Source: Sabethes cyaneus (taxonomy: Eukaryota; Arthropoda; Insecta; Diptera; Culicidae). Taken from it: a stretch of 64,000 nucleotides of DNA. This document shows, piece after piece, positions 56,126 through 64,000 of the stretch. A model generated the notes under the pieces. That model was not told the DNA's origin. It searched no databases and saw nothing but the letters and a program-made list of their open reading frames with translations. Every line of letters begins with the position of its first letter. The first letter of the stretch is position 1. Location: positions 15,852,768 through 15,916,767 of the forward strand of contig NC_071355.1 in NCBI RefSeq assembly GCF_943734655.1. Reading direction: 5' to 3'. The translations under genes were made by a program, and so were the position numbers.

Positions 56126-56626
56126 CTAAACATGAATCAGGAACTTTTTGTGCACCAACTCGTCCTCCGGTTTCGGTTTCGGCACGAACGGATTGTGGGC
56201 CGGATCGGCATTCAAACTGTATAGGCTGGGTGCCTCCTCGCACTTGACGTTGTACCACCAATCGCAAGCGAACTCTTTCTGATTGAAAATGGTTCCGTTC
56301 GTGCACAGGAACGAAGCCCCCTGGGGACCCTCGCGTCCATCGTGGCACGTGTGGTAGGCCTGGCAGCCGGTTTCAACGTTGGCGTACATTCCGGGCACGG
56401 CGGGAACCTGATCGCAGCTGAAGCTGGTGTGGGGCACCTCGTGGTAGATCGGATAGTCCACACCGGGCACGCCGGGAATCTTGTTGAAGTCCTGCTTCGG
56501 TTCCTCGGCGCTCTTGTACGGCGCGTGCAACTCGTCCTGGTGGTAGAGCGAACCGTAGTAATCGACCTTGACACACTGCACGGCACACAGCAGCCCGGCG
56601 ACGGTGGCCAACGTGAGCTTCAGCAT
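56126..56626 (-). CDS. Secreted one-domain chitin-binding protein (CBM14, CPAP1 type)
   Basis: The 166-residue protein starts with a signal peptide (MLKLTLATVAGLLCAVQC, cleavage probably after Cys18). It has a single peritrophin-A/CBM14 domain with six cysteines spaced C-x16-C-x5-C-x13-C-x12-C-x7-C and the conserved CDWWYNVKC. The surrounding GMYANVETGCQ and the trailing SLYSLN are typical of CPAP1 cuticular proteins (analogous to peritrophins, one domain), which bind chitin in cuticle. Its tail is Pro/Lys rich. Directly upstream of the ATG (minus strand) is a pyrimidine tract ending CAG about 13 bases away, so the start codon is probably in the second exon after a 5' UTR intron. A minus-strand AATAAA near 55838-55843 could end the transcript. 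The gene is intact. A peritrophic-matrix role is possible but CPAP1 proteins are usually cuticular. Confidence 0.9.
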   Translation of the reverse strand: MLKLTLATVAGLLCAVQCVKVDYYGSLYHQDELHAPYKSAEEPKQDFNKIPGVPGVDYPIYHEVPHTSFSCDQVPAVPGMYANVETGCQAYHTCHDGREGPQGASFLCTNGTIFNQKEFACDWWYNVKCEEAPSLYSLNADPAHNPFVPKPKPEDELVHKKFLIHV

Positions 56627-57974
56627 TGTTGCCGACTGTCTGCGGATGAAAGGAAAGCACGTGACGCTCAGGGTTAGTGTTTACTATCGTTTTTATTTTG
56701 CTGAACTTGTTTCAGAGGCCCACCGAAGGACCAACGCCTTTTAGCGTCACAGCTGAGTCATGCACGAATAGTGGCAATTTAATGTTATATAACCTACATG
56801 CCGGGGCGATTGGAATTAATAATGAGCTCGTAAGAGATCAATCACCGGTAGCAAAACTGGTTCTACTCGAGTAAGTGTATTATTAACTGAGAGCCTTCTA
56901 CGCAGTTCGGAGGTTTCGCTTATGCTGGTAACGTTCTACCCATTTAGAGTATCACTTTTGCGATCTTATTTGCAAGAGTTGTCAAAGTGTCACTTTTATG
57001 CAAGCACAAAATGTACAACTTGCTATGGAACCGCCACTGATTAATCGGGCCTCGCAGCCAAAGCCTTATTCAAACCAATTAGATTGTCGAAAGGAAACTA
57101 CATATCTGTTTAATATACGCTAATAATAGATTATATCTAAGTATCGCAAAGATTGAATTCCAGTAGCTCGTGTTCCAATGTTTTCGATTGTTCATTTAGG
57201 TGATCATTTCAATACAAATAAATTTTGATTATAATATAATAATTGGGCCTTGTTTTTAAGTTTTTTGTCTTCATCAAACATGGCATACATGTTGTTTGAC
57301 ATAAGGGAATCAACATATAGTGGTTGAAAAAATTTAGGAAGATCCCTGACAGTGTGGGGTCCAAAGAAGGAAAAAGCGTTTTGCTTGTCTTGCATTATCT
57401 TGCAAACATCCTATGATGACAACGAGGTTTCTTTCTTACGATAAGGGAATTACTGATACGATAACAAAGTGGCTAGGAGACGAAGAGCCCTTGTAAGATC
57501 GGGTACTAAGCTAGTGGTTTGATAATTCACACTCTTATCAATAATTCAATCACATAAAATTAAAATGATTTGTAATTTATTAAAATTTCTTAAAAACGCA
57601 ATCGAATATCAACAAAGCCTCGAACTTTGCTTCCGACAAAATATTATATTTTCAAATCGGTCATCATCTTGAAATTAACATTACGATTCAACTTGAAATT
57701 TGCATACATATGCAACATCGTATAGATGTTCACTATGACTGTCTTTTCACGCTATCATTTCGCCATTCTGAATAGAGCTTAATTTTTTCATGAACGCGAA
57801 TGCAAAATTACTTTTTTTGCAAAGTTAATCAATGTATGATGGTTTAGAAGATCCTCTTGCTCAACCTAGTATCAGGTATTAACATTAGCATAACTCGACC
57901 GGCATGTTTCTCTAAATTATGTGAAAGATTTGATCACGGGGCTTGCGAGAGCAGAGTATCCAGAGTAAAAATAT
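56627..57974. other. 5' flank of the CBM14 gene, no gene recognised
   Basis: This region should contain the promoter and any 5' noncoding exon of the minus-strand CBM14 gene; neither can be placed from sequence alone. Confidence 0.4.
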
Positions 57975-58314
57975 TTGGATTCGTCAGAGCACGAAAATTC
58001 AGAGGCCTTCAATACCTTAAGACTTTTTAGAATTCCTCAAAGCAATCTCCTCAATCCTTTATCTCCAGAATCAGACACTGATGAGATTGATCCGATCGCA
58101 GGAAGGTTAAAACCGAAACGTGTTGTGCCACGCGTTAATAGTGTCGTCAGTTCTTACGTTAGAGCAAAAAGTTAAGTTAACATTAAAATGCTTACCGAAG
58201 ACTGGGGTAAATATTTAAAAGTTTATGAAAGACTCTCATGGCCATTGGCGTATTCAGACCTAAACAGAAGGTGGGGCACCGACCTTTCGAAAGCCAGTTT
58301 TGGACAAAGGCATT

Positions 58315-58640
58315 TCACCCTAAACCTAGTTTGCCTAGCATATAACCCCATGCGTAAAAGTCCAAAGGATTCAAATCAGGCGAATAGGCAGGCCACTCTT
58401 TCGAAAATTGTCCTGACACCAAGCCTGTGTAGCTTTCGCCTGGTAAGACGGTGCAGAAATCTTGTTGCAAACAGTATGGTACATTCTGGTAGTGTTTTTT
58501 GACGATGGGAAGCAGACGACTCTTCAAAACATTTTCGATGTAATATTTAGTGCTGATTTTAACACCAGGCTCAATGAACAGCAATGGAACCTTCAATTTT
58601 TTGCAGAAACATCCCCATATCATAATCCTGAAAACATTCA
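58315..58640 (-). pseudogene. mariner-type transposase C-terminal fragment
   Basis: Minus strand: MIWGCFCKKLKVPLLFIEPG, then KISTKYYIENVLKSRLLP, a QQD block and EWPAYSPDLNPLDFYAWGYM. These are the middle and last catalytic blocks of mariner-like (DD37D-type) transposases. Only 32 residues lie between the QQD aspartate and the NPLD aspartate, fewer than 37, so a deletion is likely. N-terminal part missing. Confidence 0.85.
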
Positions 58641-58675
58641 GTTAGTTTGTGCGGAGGAATATCGGAAAGATGTGC

Positions 58676-58916
58676 TGCATATGCAAAGCAAAGCCCTGGG
58701 TACAAACGTCCTTCAGAACTTGACCCTTCTTTATCGACAGACCTCGCAGCCGGTTATTATAGTACAGGAAAATTACGGGGCTAGTGCAAAGATCCTATTA
58801 ACTCTGAAACGGCACCGCTCAGTCGAGACGACTGGCTTGTTAGGCCAGCATCGTACTCCGGAGCTAACTGGGCGGGCATGTGCTGCATATATCCGATCAC
58901 TTTGCTGGTTGTGGTG
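58676..58916 (-). mobile_element. tRNA-derived SINE
   Basis: Reverse complement begins near AGCACATGCCCGCCCAGTTA, GCTCCGGAGTACGATGCTGG (A-box region), CCTAACAAGCCAGTCGTCTC (degraded B box), then AGGATCTTTGCACTAGCCCC, GGCTGCGAGGTCTGTCGATA and CCCAGGGCTTTGCTTTGC. It shares its 3' part with 42672-42780 and its head with 12047. Confidence 0.7.
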
Positions 58917-58998
58917 ATCCTATAGCAGGAACATTTCTTCGTCCGAAAACAGAATTTGGAATTAAATAAAAAGAAAATTTATCCTATTTGATTCTACT

Positions 58999-59126
58999 AT
59001 GTAAATTTATTCTTAACAAATACGTATTTCGCCTACGACTTGCAGGCTTCCTTAGTGTCTGTTTTCCAACTGAGGCAGCGTGCAAGTCGTAAGTGAAATA
59101 CGTATCTGTGAAGAATAAATTTACAT
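58999..59126. repeat. Hairpin element, arms about 58 bp
   Basis: ATGTAAATTTATTCTT, ATACGTATTTCGCCTACGAC, TTGCAGGCTTCCTTAGT and the inverse copy (59069-59126) form an almost complete palindrome around an 11-base loop. Confidence 0.9.
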
Positions 59127-59383
59127 GGGTCATTCCATCTCAAACGTACGCAAGGTTTGGATTCGACCATCAGCGATTTCAACCAAAGTTGTCATAACTG
59201 TTCATTCCGACCCTACAACCAATTTCCCAAAGTTTTAAGCCAATTGATCAATCCCCCTAGCAGTGGCGCTACTTCCTTTTTAACAGATTTTCAAAAAAAG
59301 TCATTTTTCGGGTTTAAATATCTCTAAAACAGCCAATGTACTTTTTCTATGAGTTTTTGGCCGTGCAATCGAATGATGCTATC

Positions 59384-59702
59384 AGTTTTCCGGCGAATCT
59401 CATGGTGCCCATCCCTTCCCTAATTGCCAACGGAAAGTGTCAACTTTTGTTGATTTTCGTCTATTTTTAGCAATATTTAAACTTATGGGACTACAACAGA
59501 CAATATTTTAAGAAAATAAAACTTGGAACAATCCTCTTCTACGAATTTCTTTGCATAATATAATTAGGGTTTTAAGTTCTGTTTTTTCAAAGTCTTGCCT
59601 GATAAAGTCCATCATGAAAATGGGGGAAAATCAGCAAAACTTGAAACTTTCCGATGACAACTAGGGAAGGGGTGGGCACCACGCAATTCGCCGGAAAATT
59701 TT
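59384..59702. repeat. Foldback element, arms about 75 bp
   Basis: AGTTTTCCGGCGAATCTCAT, GGTGCCCATCCCTTCCCTA, ACGGAAAGTGTCAACTTTTG and their inverse near 59627-59702 flank a loop of about 165 bp. Confidence 0.8.
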
Positions 59703-59928
59703 ACATAGGATCACTTATATCTTATCAGCTGGCAGGCCGTTTCTGAATTTCATTCGTTTTTAAGGTAGTTTTTTCCGTAGTGCAATGAAGTGTTAATAAA
59801 GCCATTTTCAAGTTTCGAAATTACTTCGAAGTTTCGAATAATCTCAGGAGTGAAATACCACATTAGTCGACATAACAATGCATTATATTGCATTGTATTT
59901 GTACGAAACTGTTACTTTTATTTAAATA

Positions 59929-60060
59929 CTTGCTGACCCGACAAACTTCGTATTGCCACAAACTAAACTGTGTTATACATAAATCGTGAATCTCGGATGA
60001 CCTTTGTCACAATCTCCAGTTTCTGCTTTTTGCATGGAATCAATCGAAGATCATCTTGCA
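59929..60060 (-). mobile_element. Helitron-like 3' end, inverted copy
   Basis: Reverse complement ends GATTTATGTATAACACAG..GGCAATACGAAGTTTGTCG then GGTCAGCAAG, matching the last 105 bp of the element ending at 5742. The terminal CTAG is CAAG here. It is truncated upstream. Confidence 0.65.
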
Positions 60061-60518
60061 AAATATTTTGTTGACTGCAAAATTCCCAGTTACTTGACCA
60101 TCTTACGTCTAGACTGATCTGGTTTCCAACAAATTCGCTCTCTTACTTGTTTGATGGCTTCCGCTGTCCTGACCGGTGCATTTACGACAAGCGTCGGAGA
60201 GTATTTCCCAAGAACCGGTTTTCTTATATCCCTTGATGGTACGAAAGATGAATGTTTCGTTTATTCCGAGTAGCTTCAGCTTCTTTAAAATATCACAAGG
60301 TCGATTTTATTTCAAAAACAGATATAATGGTCAGTACAAGTGGCACACTTTAGGTCCATTTAGTTGAAGCAACCGGATTACGACTGAAATTGGTCATAAT
60401 TCGGTTACCACAACTACTTTGTAACAACCGTGCTAGTAGAGAGGATTTGTTGCAAGAATGCCGGATAATTACCCTGCAAAGATGGTGTTTGCTTCAGATT
60501 CGGTAGTAACAAGACGAC

Positions 60519-60821
60519 CAGGGGCGCAACCTGCGAGATGATTGGACCAGATGGAGTTAAAGAATCTGGAAAAAGAGAATAGCCAAGGTTACAGAGAGTT
60601 TAGATTACAGAGGCGACAAGCCACTCAAAAATCGCTAAATTTTGAATTATAGCGGAGAGTGACCTTTATTTATAATGGCACTCTCCGCTTTGATTCAAAA
60701 TTGAGCGGTTTTTGAGTGCCTTGTCGTCTCTGTAATCTATAGTCTCTTTAACCTTGGCTATTCTCTTATTCCAGATTCTCTAACTCCATCTGGTCCAATC
60801 ATCACGCTGGCTGCGCCCCTG
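60519..60821. mobile_element. Foldback MITE, 303 bp, hAT-like ends
   Basis: Ends CAGGGGCGCAACCTGCG and the inverse of CAGGGGCGCAGCCAGCG; arms of about 140 bp match almost throughout (ATGATTGGACCAGATGGAGT, GAGAATAGCCAAGGTTA, GCGGAGAGTG) around a 19-base loop. CAGGGG ends fit hAT MITEs; a clean 8-bp target duplication is not visible. Confidence 0.88.
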
Positions 60822-60959
60822 TTAGACAAGTTAAATTAAAACTTCTCGGTCAATGGTTTCTACAGTAGATGGAGGAAGGCGCACAATTTGTGTCTAAAAA
60901 TAACCCAACCAGATACGTCGCTACCTTGATAAGTGGGTGGTGCAGTCTCCTTTTATCTA

Positions 60960-61100
60960 GCGCCTCTGCGGTTCAAAGGTACATGGGTACCAGTGAGTCA
61001 CATGCTCTGGCGGGTGTTGTGGGTTCGAATCCGGTTATAATCTCAGTTTATAGCTTGGTTCGACCCATGCTCCTTCCAGCATTGGACAAAAGGTAGGAGT
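60960..61100 (+). mobile_element. tRNA-derived SINE
   Basis: A perfect B box GGTTCGAATCC at about 61021-61031 lies 35-40 bases after an A-box-like TGAGTCACATGCTCTGGCGG. The downstream sequence AGCTTGGTTCGACCCATGCT is not tRNA. No acceptor stem pairing, so not a tRNA gene. Confidence 0.6.
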
Positions 61101-61679
61101 CACAACGACTACTTGTTAGGCGTAGCTACCAATAACCCCCCCCCCCTCCCCCTCACCTTTCCGCTCTTTCCCCTCCGTTCCAAAAATTTTTTATTACTAC
61201 CCTTCATCAATTGTAGAACCACCGTTTCAAAAATTATTAGGATCTTGTTGATTCAGTTGGTGCAAATAATGATGGACCGTATTTGGGGTAGAGTTCGAAC
61301 AATGGGATAGAAGTAAGGGTGAAACAATGGTCTTACTATTAGTAATAACCCAACAGTATATACCGATATCTTGAAAATTAAAAATAAAACCCGCAATCAA
61401 ACTAGATTTTCGAGTTAGAATTTTTTGTCTGTTTTTCATGTTCGACCTTTATGGAAAGTCTACAAACTTAGATGTTTAGATCCCGATATTTTTTTCGACG
61501 TAAATTTTGTGATAATTGTTATGTATTTTATATATTTATAGTCGATAAGATGATTTAATGCAAACTTAGGAAAAGATGCTGGGTTTATGCCATTCATGAA
61601 AAAATAGTCATTCGTTTGATCGCATCGTTTTTATTACAATGTTGCCCACTAGAGGGTTGAAATAAGACTTGTCATTACT

Positions 61680-61930
61680 TTAAAATATGGAATTGATTTG
61701 AATTAGAACTCGGATTTCAACTTGGACTAAAAGTTTTATTTGAAATTAGGTTTAAAACAAAACAGGAAATTGAATTTTAAATGGAATTTTAAATTAGACA
61801 TGAAATTAGGCTAGAACTAGGGCTTGAAACAGGACGTAAAATTGTACTATGAATTATACCTGAAATAACTTACATTGGACATGAAATTGCACTTGAATTT
61901 GTACTTGAAATAAGTATTTCAGTGTACTCG
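61680..61930. repeat. Degenerate GAAATTGGACTT-type short repeats
   Basis: GAAATTAGGTTTAAAAC, GAAATTAGGCTAGAAC, GAAATTGCACTTGAA and similar words in near-12-bp periodicity, directly upstream of the second long-inverted-repeat element. Confidence 0.7.
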
Positions 61931-61979
61931 GGTCCTTGAATTCTCTAGTAACTTTGCTAATACTTCCGAGTTGACGGCG

Positions 61980-63467
61980 CGCTATAGGCCAGAAATTAAA
62001 ATTTTGGGACAAATATATTTGCGGTTAAACGGCATTTCTCAGCTCAATGTGATCTTCGGCAACTTTTTGAATGAAAAAATGTCCAATATTTAGGTGTTAC
62101 TTTAACAACAATTTAAGTAATAACTTTTAATAGTAATAAATAGTAATAGTAATAAATTTTTTTTACCTTTTTGATATCAAAATATTAAAGATAAATCAAT
62201 TTCAAGTATTTTTTCTGAAGATATCAAACTTCTACCTTTTACCCATTTTCAGCAATAGACCTCTGTTTATAAACGACCCCTCAAATCACATTTCTTCTTG
62301 TTACATGTTTATTTCAACAGACAGCTTAATGTGATGTTCTAGACAACATTTTGCACATAAAAGAGGAATATTTTTGATGAAGACTGTTTGCTTTTTCTGC
62401 ACTAATTAATAAGATATATAACTGATTTTAGGTTAAAAACCGTCTGATGAAAAATGTGTATTTTTTCAAGGGTGGTGTCTTCGGAGAAGTAAAATAATAA
62501 AATATAGTGCATCTTCCTGCACTATTAGGGTGACCATGAATTCACCTATAAGGGTGCTACAAACTTTTGTTTTCTTAAATAATTTTTAAAAAAAGTTTTT
62601 TTTCTCCAAAAGTTGCAGAAAATACTAAAATAAGCAACTTTGCTGAATCAAGTAACTATCTATCTCTTACCGGTTGCGAAATATGATGTGTTAAAAAGAT
62701 CACTTAAAAATCAATTACGCTCAATAACTTTGCACACGATTATTTTATTGCTTTCAAATATTCTACAAAGTTATTCAGTATGTTGAAATACATATTTTCT
62801 GTGAAGTTTGTTTGACGCTAGGACGCATATTTATTAAGTTATAAAATGTATGAGAAAAAATCCGCACTATTCCCAGGTATTACCAGCCATGGTTTTCCCA
62901 GGTATTCTTTGAAATACACATTTGGGCAGATAGCTTTAATAATTTCCTACAAATTGGTATGCAAACTAATTGCAGATACTTGCAGATGCCTAAGATATAC
63001 GGATTTCTTATCAGACGGTTTTTAACCTAAAATCAGTTTTAAAGCATATAAAGCAGAACAGTCTTCAGCAAAAATATTCCTCTTTTATGTCCAAATATTT
63101 TCTAGAACATCACATTGAGCTGTCTGTTGAAATAAACATGTTACAAGAGGATATGTGATTTGAGGGGTCGTTTATAAACAAAGGTCTATTGCTGAAAATG
63201 GGTAAAAGGTAGAAGTTTCATATCTTCAGAAAAATTACTTGAAATTGGTTTATCTTTAATATTTTGAAACCAAAAAGATAAAAAAAAAGTTTACTCAAAA
63301 AGTTAGTACTTAAATTGTTGTTTAAGTGACGCTTAAATATTGTACGACCCCTTCAAGATATGCATCAGTTTTTTATTCAAAAAATTGCCGAAGACCACAT
63401 TGAGCTGAGACATGCCATTTAACCGAAAATATTTTTGTCCCGAAATTTTAATTTCTGGCCCATAGTG
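61980..63467. mobile_element. Long-inverted-repeat element, copy 2 (1,488 bp)
   Basis: Same structure and orientation as 22658-24137: arms 61980-62454 and about 63004-63467, a loop of about 550 bp with ACTATTAGGGTGACCAT near its start. Differences are scattered substitutions and small indels, including a TAGTAATAAA-rich insertion near 62128-62155. No ORF. Confidence 0.9.
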
Positions 63468-63528
63468 CGGCGGGCCTTTTTAATAATGCTTTCGAAGTAA
63501 TTTTTAAACGCAAGAGCAGTGTCTAGAG

Positions 63529-63900
63529 TTACTCCAAAAGTCCAACAGTTTGTACTCTTTTTGATTGCTCTCCGTTTATTGTATTGCCCAATGGTAAAAT
63601 ATTCTTTTTACGATGGAAGCTAATTGTGCGACACTTAGCGCTACTAAATTGCATTCCATTCCATTCTATTAGAATACGTATTTCCATTCTACACCACACT
63701 GTCAAGTAAAGCTTAGAACAAAAATCACAATCAACAATATTGTCAACAACTTTGAACACATTTAAGTCGTCAGCATATACTAAATAGGCGTTATTACCGA
63801 AATAAATAATTACGTCGTTAACGAATAGAAAAAACAGGAGTGGACCTAAGTTGCTACCTTGTGGCACACCTGAACTGTTAGTAAACCAGCGTGAAGTGGA
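63529..63900 (-). pseudogene. Jockey-like non-LTR RT fragment
   Basis: Minus strand: VPQGSNLGPLLFFLFVNDVI, then YLVYADDLNVFKVVD (catalytic YADD intact), and MQFSSAKCRTISFHRKK. These are RT blocks 4-6 of Jockey-type elements. It continues upstream to the window end in degraded form. Confidence 0.85.
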
Positions 63901-64000
63901 TTCGTACTAATTTTTACCGGCAACTGTCTTTCGCACAAATAAGAAAGCAATTGAAATTGAGGCAAAATCGGACGCAAATTTGGATCACCTGAAAATCTTA

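Overview
The window looks like nuclear DNA of a culicine (Aedes-like) mosquito. It holds one large intron-rich gene for an insect chitin synthase, one small gene for a secreted chitin-binding protein, and otherwise dense layers of transposon remnants: non-LTR retrotransposons, tRNA-derived SINEs, many palindromic MITEs, Helitron-like ends, mariner/Tc1 fragments and tandem repeats. AT-rich noncoding DNA, GT-AG introns of 8-11 kb filled with repeats, and the repeat types support an insect with a repeat-rich genome. The species assignment is inference.

Layout. 1-6.67 kb: repeats (a GGCC-ended MITE family, a Helitron-like element with 143-bp tandem units, a reverse-transcriptase pseudogene split by a 286-bp MITE). 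6.67-31.09 kb, plus strand: eight joined exons of chitin synthase (6673-6908, 6977-7471, 7656-7846, 16538-17077, 17136-17400, 17463-19071, 29681-29876, 29936-31093). All seven junctions keep phase and give 1,562 residues up to the stop; only a short N-terminal piece with the start codon is missing. Intron 3 (8.7 kb) and intron 6 (10.6 kb) are full of nested mobile elements. 31.1-55.8 kb: no convincing host gene; minisatellites, MITEs, an 894-bp perfect AGTCCC array, RTE-like, Jockey-like and mariner/Tc1 remnants. 56.13-56.63 kb, minus strand: a one-domain CBM14 protein (CPAP1 type). 56.6-64 kb: mariner remnant, SINEs, several foldback elements, a second copy of a 1.5-kb long-inverted-repeat element and a Jockey-like RT fragment.

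The synthase is most like the class B enzyme (CHS2), which makes chitin of the midgut peritrophic matrix. The C-terminal transmembrane segment that is encoded by mutually exclusive exons in class A genes lies here inside one uninterrupted final exon. The synthase polymerises and extrudes chitin at the plasma membrane, and the CBM14 protein would bind chitin outside the cell. Both therefore concern chitin matrices, but they lie 25 kb apart on opposite strands and nothing in the sequence shows shared regulation.

I found no clear new gene system. The most notable structures are the paired 1.5-kb elements with about 470-bp inverted arms, two MITEs whose removal puts the interrupted reverse transcriptase or transposase back in one frame, the deep nesting of insertions inside chitin synthase introns, and the 149-unit hexanucleotide array.
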